A stretch of 64,000 bases of DNA from Brevipalpus yothersi (taxonomy: Eukaryota; Arthropoda; Arachnida; Trombidiformes; Tenuipalpidae): positions 1 to 64,000 of the forward strand of contig QZCP01000557.1 of assembly GCA_003956705.1 (NCBI GenBank). The letters run 5' to 3'. The position numbers and the translations under genes were made by a program. Positions 26,909 to 40,997 of the stretch are shown here, in pieces. The notes under the pieces were generated by a model. That model searched no databases and had not been told where the DNA came from. It worked only from the letters and a program-made list of their open reading frames with translations. The stretch's first letter is position 1. Every line of letters starts with the position of its first letter.

Positions 26909-27516
26909 TATCATTTCAAGATGCCTTGTATTCTTCTTTTAAGCTTTTTTTCTTCACTTGCTCACTTTTGGAATCATTTTAAAAAATCAATGAGCAAAAA
27001 AAATTTGACTTGGCCATAGGAGAGGAGAGAGACGCAAAATACAGGTTGATGTCTATTCATTTTTTCGCCCGACTTAATGTTTCGGCAAAGAATCAAGCAA
27101 ACACACATATCTTAGCTTTCCTTTTTCTTCATCCTTTTTTCTCTCTCTCTCTCTCTCTCTTTTTCTCTTTCTTCCTCTCTCCAGAGAACTCTGCCAGAGA
27201 GATATATGATGATTTGGTGGCTAAATTGAATGGATAATTTAGGTTTGAATTTCGAACTCTTCCATGCATGTATGAAGAAAAATACACATCCACATATACA
27301 TACGATCATCTCTCTCTCTCTCTCTCTCTTTCTTCCCTTTTAATGGCATTCTTGTGAATCTCATTATCAGAATTTGTGGCGAAAATGAAACAAATACTCT
27401 CTTCCAAATGTTAGAATATGCTAAACATCCGATTACCCTTCATCTACTTTTTTTTCTTCCTTATTTTTCCCTTCATTTTTCCCAGTTGAGTCCCACTTTT
27501 ATTTGACTTTTTTCAG

Positions 27517-27518
<2 letters not shown>

Positions 27519-27560
<42 letters not shown>
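27519..27560. repeat. (CT)n microsatellite
   Basis: Pure run. Confidence 0.95.
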
Positions 27561-27562
<2 letters not shown>

Positions 27563-30500
27563 GCTTTTCTTATTCCACGCATCAAGTGTAAATCAAGTGA
27601 TGAACTCGCTTCATCCTCATCTCTAGTGATGCTGTTTTTGTTCTTGCATTTATATTCAGCTGATCCCTTGTGCCACTAGATGAGTAAATAATCTTCATCC
27701 AAGCATAATAAGTTCTCTATGTGTGTTTGTGTGAGAGAGAGCAAAAAAGCAAATCATCCTTATCACTAGTCCACACATTCTGTGCCCAGAAGCAGCTTTC
27801 ATCGAACATTCCAATACAAGTATTTCTATTGGAATCAAGATTAGAATCATTCTCATTTTTTGGTGTGATTGCCCAAGTTACACTTGAATAAATCTATCAG
27901 AAATTTTTTTAATAGAAAAAGGGTTTCGAGGAATGATCATGAATTTCTCTTTGATCTTTTGGTTCATGGATTCTTGTTCTTTTAGATTCTTCAATCGAAT
28001 TTCATCCTCTTAGTATTTAGAGTGTCAATTTTCAGGTTGATATATTGTGCCTCAAAAGTCAGAGAGAGAAAAAAATTGATAATGATACTATGTTCAAGGA
28101 ATTTTTTCTAGTTCTTATGTCATTAAAGTTAGACTCTAGCTTAAAGATTAATAGAGTTGATAAAAATCAATATTGTTCATGTAGGACTATCAAGACTGTA
28201 TCTGACCATACATGTGTTCAACAAACTACCATCATGATGATGTTTCGAGAGGAAAGTTTTCGATTTTTACTTTCGATGAAAAATTGAATGGTCGTCTCTT
28301 TTCTTTCAGTGAGCAATTTTTCTACAACTTTATCATCATTTACCGTTAAAAAACCTTAAACTTATCAAAGAATGGTGATAATGATTGGATAAAGTCTAGT
28401 ATCAGGCATCCAGGAGACGATCATAATGAATGGATGAGTGAAAGTTGATGAAGTCGAAGGAAAAGTTGAATTTTGTCATGAAAAATTTAGTCTCATGTAA
28501 TTTTACTTCTTTCTTTTTTAACCATGAATCAAGTTCATTGCACAGGCTGATTGATAATGTGAAATCAAGTAGATCGAGTAAGATAATTATTATGATGTAG
28601 GGAGAGAAAAAAAGAGTGGAAAAGTGATCTAGGTTAATAGTATCCAAAATCTATCATGAATGGATGATTCTGATTGAATGGAACAAAAATTTCGGGGGCA
28701 AAAGGAAAGAATTTCACACGCTTCTATTCATAATCAAAGCAAATATGAATGAAAAAACTGTGGCAATCTATGTAGTCTAAGGCTAATCTTTGCCCTCTCA
28801 CTCCCGGGCAGCCTTTTTTCCATTCCCCAGCATCCCTAAATCTGATGCAGATGCTGATGATCTTTCCAGCATCCTTCTCACTCCTTTCAATGTTAATATT
28901 TTTCCCGGCATCCTTGAATGTACGCGAATATCTTATGGATCATCAATTTTAATGAAGAAAAAAAGTTCATTAAAAACCACCATTTTTTTGAAAAAACAGC
29001 CTGACAAAAGTTATTTTTTTTAATTCACCAACAAAATCATTCATCTTCACAATCTCCATTGTATCATCGTGCACCCTGATGATCATCCTTTATTTGATTC
29101 ACATTCTTGCATGCCACCGATTCTCATCTTCATCTTTATCTCGATCTTTATTTACTCTCTTTTTTCCTCTCTCAGCTTCTTTTATCCTCTTCATTTGGCT
29201 GGTCGAGAAGAGGAAAAAGAAAGATAGACAGTATGGGAGGAAAAAGTGAGGATGAGAAGAGAGAGAGAGAGAGAAAGAGAGGAATACGGATGCTGGGCAA
29301 AAGCAAGCAGTCCGTTGAAGAAAAACATTGAAAAAGCATTATTCCTTGTCTTTCCATCTTCTCTCTCTCCATCCTTCTATCCCTCATTGATTCCTAATTT
29401 CTTGGAAAATTGAAAAAATTCCAACTTGTATTCGCGACATTTAAATTGAACATCCTCTTTTTCTTTTCCTTGTGAGCCTTCAAACTCAATTATTTATGCC
29501 TTCGTAAGTGTCCAAAATGCGATGTCGTGCTTTACATCATGTGAACTTGAGCTGATCAGTATATTTTTAGCTCACAAATCTGTGAGCAAATGGTTGTCGA
29601 TGAGCCGACAGATTCCTTGTCACAAGTCAAAGCAAATCTGATCCGCTCTTTCTCTCTATCTATCTCCAGCATCTTCTCTCCCCCATCTTTTGGATCACTT
29701 TTTTGTCGCTTATCATCACTTGATAACGCATCATCAAACAGAATGTAGGATGATAGTGGGAATTTTCAACACACGATCAATAGGTCCCCATACATAGAAT
29801 ATTAGATTGAAAAAACTTTTAAACATGTATCCAGGGTGAAAGTTACAAAGAAAAAACATTCACAAATGATGAAAACAGACAAGATCAATTTGCAAAGTTT
29901 GCATCCTTTTCTCCGAGGCTCGATAAAATGTCATCATCCATGAGAATGATGGCATTCTTTTTTCTCTATTACACAAACACACATACAGCATCCAAAAGAG
30001 AGGAAGAGAGGAAAAAAGTGATGCTGGGATAGCTTGTGTCTTGTCACTCGTAAGTGTTACAATTGTGTCAAGAGCATCGGAATGAGATGTAATTCAATTT
30101 GAATTTTACGGTCTCTCTTCTCTCCATGTGTGTGTATGCTTCTATGTTGGGATGTTGGAAAAGCCATAGTCAAGATTGATGATGTTTTGGGTCTTCCGAG
30201 TCACTTGGAAGATGAATTCAAGTGGAACTCAAGGTGTCAGCAGATGAGGAAGAGAGAGAGAGAGAGGAAAAGGGCATGAATATTGTGTGTGTAAGAAAAA
30301 AAAGGTGAAGAAAAATATTTCGAAAAGTTATATCAGATGGCTTGGTGGCTACCAGTAGGAGTTCTGATTTTCATCATTTTTATGGCTTTTCTAGTATGAT
30401 TTCATGGCCAGAATGAAGATGCATTCTTGGTTGATGGAAGAAAATCTTTCATTCCTCATCCAAACTGAACATGGAGTAGACTTTATTTGAAATTGCTTCG

Positions 30501-31518
30501 AGAGACCAATCAAATATACAATTAACTTATTCTACTTAATCTGGATCTTATAGTAGTAGACGAAAATAATAGATGTAGAAAATGATAATGAAAAGAATTA
30601 GTAGTAGTAGAAGAAAAAAGTATACTCGATTGGATGAGATCTTTGTTTCACCCAGAATAATGAGCCCACAAAAAATCTCTTGTCCTGATGATTGAGCAAT
30701 TTATTTCAGATGGATTATCTTAAATAGAGCTAATCAAAAAGCAAAAAAACTTCAATTTACCCTCAAAATCATGAAAATAAGTATCTCGAGTATCCGGCGA
30801 GAAGCCCACAATTTGCATAAATTATTACCCCTTTTTCTATTCATTCAAATTCATGATGATTTGAGTTAGAATATTCAATTTTCGTTGACCATTCTCACAA
30901 TGTTGTTAGTTGAAAACCAAATCAAATCAAATAGAATAAATTTGATGACAACTAATTCACGATAAATCATTTTACAGAATTCCAGATTACTGTCCATGTG
31001 TATGTGTGTATGTGAATGAATCTTATTAGTCTCCATAGATAATCAGTTTCATGAGACACACAAACAAAATTGATCGAATGAAATTGCCAAGCTGTATCAA
31101 TGGGCCCAGTTGATTGGATAAGAAGCGGTAACTAAAGCCACGTAATCATTCATCACTATCAATTGACCCCTTTGATGCCCAAAGCGATGATATCGTTGGG
31201 TTGATTAATTTATGCAAACCCATTCACTATCCAAATATCAGTCTTCTAATGATTCCAGATAGGCTTCTCTTCTTCTTTTTCACTCTCATACACACTCACA
31301 CACAATCATTATTATCATTGATAGTCCTCCTCAATTCATTGCTGTTGTAATTGTGATTTTTATTCTCACTATATCAAGCCACTTTGATGTGTAGCCACAT
31401 GAAAACTCAACTCATCATCAAACTTGAGATGACTCAAAATTATCATCATGCCTGAGCTTCAACATGATGTGGATCACACACACACAATTAGTAATAATCT
31501 GGTCAGAGTAAATGAACG

Positions 31519-31522
<4 letters not shown>
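27561..31522. other. Microsatellite-poor stretch of the intron
   Basis: About 4 kb with only short GA/CT runs. It contains the 39-bp-spaced CATCC triplet at 28829-28913 and other AGCATCC copies. No gene was recognised. Confidence 0.5.
28829..28913. promoter_or_regulatory. Three RGCATCC sites at exact 39-bp spacing
   Basis: CCAGCATCCCT (core at 28829), CCAGCATCCTT (28868) and CCGGCATCCTT (28907), all in the same orientation. The sequence between them is not repeated, so this is not a simple tandem duplication. Binding-site function is inferred. Confidence 0.35.

Positions 31523-31593
<71 letters not shown>
31523..31593. repeat. (GA)n microsatellite
   Basis: Pure run of about 71 bp. Confidence 0.97.
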
Positions 31594-31594
<1 letters not shown>

Positions 31595-33577
31595 AAAATC
31601 ATGAAGCTAAAACAATCAAATATATAGATGGACAGATAAGTGTTCCATCATGGGCTGGGCTGAGGGGAGAGAGATAGAGATAGATACGGTTAAGGTTGAA
31701 CATGGAGTTAAAAAATTCATGAGCATGATATGAAGCTCTGGATGAGGTGTATGAAAGTGGATCGAAATAGAGTGAGAGAGAGAGGACAAGAAAGAGGAGG
31801 AGAAGAGGAAGCCTCCATTCGGTGAAGAGAAGGATGCTGAGAGAAGCAGAAGAAGATGAAGAAAAAAGAGATAGAAAGAGAGGAAGAAGTAAGAAGATAC
31901 ATCTCTTCTTCACACTAGTCACGTGTGCGCCGAAGCATGAGAAGGACACACTTGAGCTTCAAGCTTCAAGATGATAGGTTAACGATGACATACACACACG
32001 TGACATGAGCAATCATCCTTCCCTAAAGTGTCAACAAATGTTCCAGCATCACGCATGGCGACACTTTCTATCTTCTTCTATCTTTCTCTCCTCCTCCTCA
32101 TCAACATTTGCGTTTCTTGTATCTTGAGACACACACGCAACATGATATGATTATTACTGTGAAAAAGATTTCACTATCTTTCTCTCTCTCTCTCTTTCTT
32201 TTTCTCTTTCTTTCACTTTTTCTGCTTCGTTCTCACATCTTGTCATCACCACTCTGATTGGCTGTATCGTGTGTTCACGCTTACAAGACCTCGATGGAGG
32301 AGGATGCTTTGGCTAAGAATGAGAGAGTGAGAAACCGCATCAACGGCAACTGTTGACTGATAAACGAGAGAGTAGTTAATTGAATGTTAATTAATTTCGA
32401 GAAGGCTAAGTGGAGGAGGAGATAGGGTAGAGAAAGAAAGAAAGAGAGAGAGAGGATCAGGAAGACTGCTCTCAAGATGAGATAGAATGAGGATGCTCTG
32501 ATGTTTGAAGGATAGGTAAGGAAAGATGGTTTCATGGATGATGATTGTGATTCAGGAAGAAAAAGAGAGAAGAAGGATGAAGTCGAGTAAGTGTCAACAG
32601 GGATGAGAGGCACGCAAGATTTTCTGAAGAACTAGTGAAGTGGTATGGGAAAAACGATTTAAAGGTAAGATATGGGAGAAGAAAGGAGAATATATATACA
32701 CAACACATTGTGTATGCAAAGCAAATTGCTATTATTCCAGTGAAATGCAAATGATCAATTGTTATTCGATACATGGTTCCCAAATCAAACACTGCCATGC
32801 ATCTTCTATTGCTCACTGTTTACACAGTCAGAAGAAATGAATAAAAATGAAATCAATGACATACAGTGTCAAAAGATTGATCGAGTGATGGTCGCTTATC
32901 AACATCATCTGTAATCATCATCTTAGTCTATCATAATTTTCATTGTTTCATCAGGTCCATCATCCATCGCTGTTGAGTTTGCAGGTCTCTTCAGCTTCTC
33001 TCTCTCTCCCTACTTCATCATTAACTGTTGATCGTTCACCAAAAATGACCCTTTGCTTGTTTTTCCGATTGATGGACTGGTCAACAGGCACACACATACA
33101 ATAGACAGATAGAAAGCAGCTTTCGCCTACGAGCTCGTCCCAAGTGAGTAAGCTGAGGTCCTGAAGAGGAACATCAATTCACTTTGTGACTGATTGAAGG
33201 CGATTGACCAGCACATTTTCTCATCGATAATGTGTTCTCCACTTATCCTTTCCAACTGTCTACTCTCTTCCCATTCCAGCATATTTTCATCTTCTCTCTC
33301 TCTCTCTCCATCAAAATTATCGACAAACTCATTTTCAACCTATTTCTAGTCCTCTTCAATGGCTTTGTGAATAGTGGTCCCAATGATTCGTAGCTTTTTC
33401 CCACTTTCTCTCTCTTTTATCAGACCCATAATCACAGTGTTAATTACTAGAATCGAAAAGGCACATCAAGCTTGCCTCGTCAAGCGTGTCTTCCATAGGA
33501 CTTTCTTTTCTTCTCTATCCTCCAAAATGATGAGCTTGAACACAGCTCACACAGAGATGTGGTATGTTCAAAGGCTC

Positions 33578-33579
<2 letters not shown>

Positions 33580-33621
<42 letters not shown>
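33580..33621. repeat. (AG)n microsatellite
   Basis: Pure run that ends directly in GGATGCTG, a copy of the recurrent heptamer. Confidence 0.95.
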
Positions 33622-33624
<3 letters not shown>

Positions 33625-34366
33625 CTGTTTGCAAAGAGGAGGAGTAAAAACTGGAAGGCATTTAGTTTAATTACACCTTAGAAAACCACAAGCCTGTTAC
33701 CTCTGTCCAATGATCATCCTGTTGCACAGCTTCTCAGCAACGTAATATTTCGGCAATACTTTTCTCTTTCTCCTTCTCTTTTGCTTCATGGTTTGATTTT
33801 TTTGCCTTGAATTTGCGTACCAATTGATCATCGTTCTTTTTTCGGGTGACTTTCAATTTGCTTCACCTTATGATACGGATATTGATTCGGCTTGACTTAA
33901 TCTCTACTCTTGTGTATTGCTCTTTTAGTGACCCGGGAAATCAAAGGATGTCAAGGGAACGAGATGAGAGAGAGAGAGCAAAAAGATGCGCGTGTGATGA
34001 GGATGAGAACGAAAAGCAGAGATCAGATATGCTGGAGACTGACTATGTGTGTGTGTGCGTGTGGGAAGAGAAAGATGGCAAAGAGACGCAGAAGAAGAAG
34101 ATGAACACATACACAATACAGTGACGATTACTGGAAAGCAGGAGCGTAAGTTGATTATGGCAAGATATTGCTAGATTACATAGGAAACGTGAGCACAAAG
34201 TTTGATATGATTGTGATTCCATGGGAAAGAGAGGAAGAGAGAGAGAGACAGGAACAGAGGAAGAGAATCAATACATGTATTTTCAATGATACAAGAGAAC
34301 TTTGGTAGGTCTTCAAGTTTACCTTATTTTTCTTTTCTGCGTTCTCTCGGTAGCTTTACAATCAGA

Positions 34367-34369
<3 letters not shown>

Positions 34370-34401
<32 letters not shown>
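34370..34401. repeat. (CT)n microsatellite
   Basis: Pure run. Confidence 0.9.
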
Positions 34402-34408
<7 letters not shown>

Positions 34409-36851
34409 TCTTATACTTATTCTTCTCTCTCTCCATGATATTGGCAACTAGTTCAAAGCCTATAATATCGAGTGTGCAAAAGAGGTGGAAACATGTCTCT
34501 TCTCTCACATCCACACCAGCACCACCATTGCCACTGCCAATCGTGCCATTGTGTGGTGTTTCAATTCAATTGCAACCTTCCTAGTCGATTTCACTCACAG
34601 CATCTTTTTTCCCATCTCTCCTTCTCTTTCTCTTTCTCTCTCTCTCCTCCGCCTCTTCATTTCGAAGCTGTGAGATCTTTCTTCCTCACTTTTCCATTCA
34701 CGAACAGGGAATAAAGAAAATAAAATCAACTCTCTATCTCGTGTATCCATCTTACGATTGATAAGTGAGATTCGAATGCTAGAAAGAGAGAAAGATTTTT
34801 GGGATTGAAAGGAGTAAAAATGGGCAATAAAAAGAAAGGAGGAAGAAGATGAAGCAGCTGGAATGCAAATCATAGTGAGTCAAGTACAAGGGAAAGAGAG
34901 AAGATGAATGATAAGGATGCTGTGTGTGTGTGTGTGTACGTTTGAGTATGTTTGATTGGGATTGAAGAAACTGTCCAAATAGCATGCATTTTGCGAGCGA
35001 CCCTGAAATAAAATTGTCTGCAATTCATGGGAGCGAACTGAACTTTTCAGTATAGCCGAGAGCAAAGATACACTTATATCTTTCTCTTTCTCTTTACTTC
35101 TCAGCAGCATCTCTTCTTCTTCTTCTTCTTTTTCTTCCTCTTTCTTCCTATCCTCTCCTCAGACTAGTAAGATTAATGTTGCATTTGGTGGATAATTAAG
35201 AAAGATGAAAAGCAGCAAGCAAATCGCAACTTGAGATGTTACATGTCATAATAAGGAATTAAGTCAAATTGAATGTATTTTAGCATCACTATTCTCACCT
35301 CATTCATACTGAGAGAGCGAGAAAGAGCCAATCAGACTATCCAATGGTGAGTTACCTCACTGATGGAGTTCCAACATCCATTCTAAACATTGGCCTTGCC
35401 CTGACCCTGTTGATATTTACACATTCTCTCTCTCACACACACACATACACATACACATATAGCCCGGTTGGGTCCCCAAATCGGCCAGAATGGTTCTCTC
35501 TAAGTCTCAAGAGTGGTCCAAGTTAAAATCAGATCAGACAAACTGATTTCGAGACATTAATCAAGATTACCGTTGACAGAATCAAGGGAAAAGCATGACT
35601 AAATCGGACAGAATCGAGTAATGTGTAATGTTCAGTAGGGGAGGGACAGAGGATCTTGATGATGGTAGAGCACTTGAGAGCATTTTTATACATCCATCCG
35701 ATTTCATTCCATCCTGCAGAGAGACTCCAAAACTCTCCGGACTTGTAGTCAAAATAGCCACTTTTTCATCTCTCTCTCTCTCTCATCTTTCATTGACGCC
35801 TTGTTAATCTTTTGCCTTCCAAGTGAGGAGTAAGAAAAAATTTTGTGGCCATGTTTCACAAGTTTGCCTCGTTTTATATCCAAAAAAGTTAGAGAGCAAA
35901 ATCGTCCGAGGAATTGATGCTGCATCGAGCTCTTGTATGAAAAGGGATGCTCATGGAAGATGAAGAGAGGAGAAGCTAATGGAATGAGGCTTCCAGTTAA
36001 GCATGTTCATGTCCAAACAAGCCATCATGGTGAGGGTGTCTCTCGATGGCTTGATCATGCTTCATGATTTAAGCTGTTAGCTATGTGTATGTAGAAGAGA
36101 GCAAAAGATAGATCCTCATTTCACGGCATCTATGCATGGCTACGATGTGACGTTACCCAGTGAACGGAAAATGATGCTGCTCATAATCATCATGTTAAAC
36201 ACTCTCGCTGCTTTCTTCCTCATCTTTTTCTTACACTTTTCACTCTCAGCTAGTTTGTCTTCTCCGAGTCCATCGTGAGGCGAGGAAAATAGCATCTCGA
36301 AATTGCTTTTTTTTACTTGGAGCCTCTACAGTGCTATATAGCATTCCACTGTATTACTTTACTCATATTCTCATCTTGAAAGAAGAGAGAGAAAAGCCTA
36401 AATCAAAGAGCTATGAAGAATGTTCTCATCTTCCTCTCAACTCTTTTGCATCTCTTTTCCCTCTCATCTTTGGCACAAGTTTGTGCATAATGCGGTCAAG
36501 TTACTTGGTTATTTAGCATTTCATGGCTTTTTTCTCTCTCCTTTTTCGATTATGTGCATCAATATTCGCCTGTGTTCATTGGTTGATTTGTTGGTCGAGA
36601 ATAGCAAGGCAGAAGAAGAGGAAGAAGAATATTCTGAGTCTGAAACGTTCTTACTGACAGACAGAGAGAGAGGGAAAAGTGCGGGCTTGTGAACATTATT
36701 TTCACAACCAGAGAGGCTGTATTGGAGGAAGAAGAAGAAAGTGAAAGTGAACAAGTCAGAAGAGAGTGGAGAAGATGAGGATAAATTATTCGCTTGTTGG
36801 CTGTCTTGTGTGTGTATATATGTGTGCGGGTGATGCAGGCTAGAGAAGAAG

Positions 36852-36882
<31 letters not shown>

Positions 36883-37879
36883 GGAAAGCAAGCCGTGATG
36901 AGGATGTTGCTTGGTGGATGATGCTATGATAATTAGACTTGTTGAAAACCAGAAAACGGTCTGTTCCGGAATCTTATCCAACAGAAACAGTGATTATTCA
37001 AGGAAAGATTCGTTGTCCCAAGATTTATGTCTTTTTTTCGGTTACATCAAGTGAAAATTGCGAGAGAGAAAAACGAGATGGAAGAGAGAGAGAGAGAGAG
37101 AGAGAAAAGCTCATACGAATAGATGTTGAGAAGAAAAAGCAATCTGGAATCCAATGTTGGACCAAAGTCTTTGGCAATCCACTGGAACATGATCACTTTG
37201 AGTGAATAAATTGAAAATTTCCAAGAAAATCTATGAACCTTGATGAATCCTTTGAGCTTTGAGCTGTGATGTGTTACCAAAACTTGAGAACATGAGTAGC
37301 GAAAATTGCAATTTATGGTGGCAATGTTACATGAACATGTAACAAGTCTTGTGAGAATACTTTCAGTCACCAACTTGAGTCTATCATGATGGAAAGGTTT
37401 TCAGCATCTCAGATCAAACATTGCTGTGGTAATTTTTTCGATGACAAGACATGTGTGATGATCCTGTCAGTTGAGAGAGTATCAAAATGGACAGCCAATA
37501 TGTATCAAAATTTATGCAAAGACTCATCTTTGCTGGACTCTCTCTTTTTTCCAGTCAATCAAAAAAGTTCATGGAAATGAGACTGGCAATAAGGACGATC
37601 TGCTGAGATTTTTTTCCGAACATTTTTCTCTCTCTCTTCTATCAGACAGATCAGCATGCCAAGAGTCGAGCACATTAACCTGATGATCCAAGAGCTTGTC
37701 AAAATGAAACCACAATACAAGAGAGCATCAATTGTACATCAAGCTGTCTCTCTCTCTTCTTCTATTCCTTGGCTAGTTTGCATGAGAATGCGGCAAATGA
37801 TTGTCTATTGGCCTCTGTTTTTTCTTCTACTTTCTACAATATCAAACTTGCTGCCACAGTCTTATAAATATGTGTGTGT

Positions 37880-38050
37880 GTGAAGCTTGCCGCGAGTCCG
37901 TGAGCTAAGGATGTCAAATTTCCCGCAGATTTATCAGCCATGATGGTGTTCTGATGGATGAGACCCTAATTTAGGCAGCGGATGATAGTGATCCGCGCGA
38001 GCAAGAAGAGGGCCCAAAATGTAGACAGACCCAAAGCCCACTATAACAGT
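37880..38050. other. GC-richer island, no gene recognised
   Basis: Contains CpG-bearing words (GCCGCGAGTCCG, GATCCGCGCGAGC) and GGGCCC in otherwise AT-rich intron. No frame stays open with credible splice sites. It could be a conserved non-coding element. Confidence 0.2.
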
Positions 38051-38881
38051 GAAGAGATGGCAAAAAAATAAGATGAAGAAGAGAGAGAGAGAGAAAGAAA
38101 AATCTGACTAAGCTCTCTGGATACCATCAAAAGGGCATCATGGCACATAAGAGATGCTAAGAGCGAGAAAAGATGACAACAATCACTGTGAGTGGTGGTC
38201 CTTTTCATCCAACTTTCACTCAGGGTGGCAGCCTCTTATCGTTGAATGGTGCACATAAGGACTTTTGAGTACCCAGTGTTGGAGTGAGAGGTCCTGAAGT
38301 GAAAAAATTCTGAAATTTTTTCCAATGTTTTTTCCATGCAATATTTTTGAATTCAACACAGTCCAACAGTGAAGGTAAGACTCTGACATGTGGGTCCAGA
38401 AAATTAGTATTGATAATTTATCGTAGCAAATCTTCTTCCTCCTCCTTCTCTTTTGGGTTAGCGATAATAATGCAGTCCGGTAAGAGAATGAGGAATACAT
38501 GCCAGCATTCTGTCGCTAGTCGCTTGCTGATTCTGGTATTCCGAGGGTGAAAAACGTTCGTACATATATGTGTGCACAGAGAGGTGGGCAAAGAGTGAGA
38601 AGAGCATTCCAAGGAGATGAGATTTTAAGAGTCCTCAGAAAAGTGGCCTCAAGGCATGCAGAGAGATGGGCCAAGTTTTTTTTCTCTCTCTCTCTTTTCG
38701 TTTCGCACTGTTCACTATTGACGATTGAAGAAGCAGATTTTGACCCTACTCAAGTGGGCAAATCGAGCGTAACCGAAGGGAAGGAGTGATACACTTCCTT
38801 TTCATTTTGACATTGTCTGTGTGATGGCAAATGCAAATTATGATGATGAATTTTCATTGCATTCAAATGAGTGAAGGAAGT

Positions 38882-38882
<1 letters not shown>

Positions 38883-38925
<43 letters not shown>
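38883..38925. repeat. (AG)n microsatellite
   Basis: Pure run. Confidence 0.95.
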
Positions 38926-38927
<2 letters not shown>

Positions 38928-39072
38928 ATGGAAAAAGCGAAGAGAGAAAATAATGTTATGTAAAGTAGAGTATGTATGATGAGACTGATTGTTTTGTGGA
39001 GGAGGAAGAGAAGGAAGAAGAGGCCATCGAGAGTCGCTATTAGATGATGAGAGTAATGATGAAATGGCGGAT

Positions 39073-39075
<3 letters not shown>

Positions 39076-39112
<37 letters not shown>
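39076..39112. repeat. (AG)n microsatellite
   Basis: Pure run. Confidence 0.93.
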
Positions 39113-39115
<3 letters not shown>

Positions 39116-40887
39116 TTTCGAAATGAGAATATAAGAAATATAAGGGAGAGAGAGACATAGCTAAGAAGATGTGGCTGGAGAGGATGAGGAAGACAATGTC
39201 ATCGGGCATCAAAAAGGAAAGAAGAAAAAGAAGAAGAAGAAGGAAACCGATGATGAGAATAGGAAATTGAAGCTCTTTCGAGCAACCGATTCCTCTCACC
39301 AGGTAAACATCCGCCAATCGTAAGTCCATTGGTGGATTCCTTCATTATGGATTTCTCGTTGGGCGATTTGTAGCGTTTCGGGGGCTATACACTCTTGATT
39401 CGGTAACTAAAATTATGCTCAAAGTGGACTGACACTGGGATCACTTTTCGTTTCTCCACAGGAGCTCGGAGTGCCTGATCAAATCAGTTCACTTCCGTGC
39501 TTAATTGAGAATACATATTCATATTGTTTTTATTTCTACATATTGCCGATAAAATTGATCCGAAAAACAGCATAGTTTATGTGGCTGCGAAAGAAAGAGA
39601 AAGAAAGAGAGAGAGGACAGAAAGCCTTCTTAAAATGAAGAGAGAAAGATAATGGAGCAAAATTTTTTTCTTCTCGCCAATATTGGTTAGATGATAAATT
39701 GCCCTGAAGGCATGGATAAATTCACTGGAAAACGTTTTATTCTCACTAGCCAATTGACGGTGAATTGCTCCAGCAGATTGAGATGACAGTGGGAGTTGGA
39801 TAGAGTGGATATGGGACGATGATTTAGCGGCCTTTTTGGAGTAGCCAAATTGTTGAATATCGAAATAAGTGTGTATATGTATACATATATATATTCACCA
39901 AGTGAGAATGGTAAGCGAAGGGAGAGAAAAAAGAAAAATAGATAGAAGAGTGGGTGGAATGGATACAATTGATGGTGGGAGTTGAGGAAGTGGCAGGAAG
40001 CATGGACCTTTTGATCTCACTTACTCTATCTCTTTTACTCTTTGTAACTGAACATATGAATGACATGATAAATTTATACTCCATTCCCAGTGGTCTCTCT
40101 CTCTCTTTCTTTCTTCATTCATGGAAAAAGAGAGAGAAAGGATCCCAAAAATTTGTGGAAACTTTGGACCCCACAATGGGACATATAAGGGTTCCCAACT
40201 CCCATCTCGAATGGTGTCAATATTTTGTCAAAACTCTCAACCCGATCGGTATCAGTATCGTTTTGTGCAACAATTCGAAGTGCTCATGGGTAGGCAGCAA
40301 ATAGACAGAGATGAGAAAGAATGAGAAAGAGAAAAATATGATGATGAGAAAGAGGCCAAGTGAGTAAGAGAGAGAGAGAGAGAGAGAAAGGGACTGCTAA
40401 GGAGGCTGTATTGAATATTTCATGAGACAATGTAAAATATTCCAGGGGAAAGAAGTTGAAAAAAGATGCCATTGAATAATGTATGGCACAAAGTAGACAC
40501 TTATATTTTTCATTCTCTTACACTCTTCATTTCAAGTCTTTTCAACTTGATTCTCTCACCTCCTCTGCAGCCATTTCTTCTTCTTGTATTTCATGAGGCA
40601 TTCCATTCAGAATACACGTATGAACATTTATATATATATGTATACTTTTAAGATACAAGTGCATCAGAATCATCAGCATAAAAATCGGAAAGAATGTCAC
40701 TAAGAATGAGACCAGTCACTAGATAGAGAATACAAGTATTTTTGTGATCTCTATGGAATGGCAACAATTGATGTGAGCTCAAAAAATCAAAACTGTGCTA
40801 GTCTCCATGAAAACAGAGAATGTTCACCTAAAAATGATGCTCATAAAGTGAGATTGAGAGTAACTTTGATTAGCTTGAGGGCAAGCC

Positions 40888-40934
40888 AATGTGAATGGCC
40901 ATTTTTTCCTTGGCCTCTTCAATCATCCATAATG
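40888..40934 (+). repeat. Copy 2 of a dispersed CCAATGTGARTGGCC element
   Basis: GCCAATGTGAATGGCC, then a T run, then CAATCATCCATAAT. Compared with copy 1 there is one change in the first 16 bp and a short insertion after the T run. Confidence 0.5.
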
Positions 40935-40936
40935 AT

Positions 40937-40943
<7 letters not shown>

Positions 40944-40994
<51 letters not shown>
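40944..40994. repeat. (CT)n microsatellite
   Basis: Lies about 55 bp after the second CCAATGTGA element. Confidence 0.95.
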
Positions 40995-40997
<3 letters not shown>

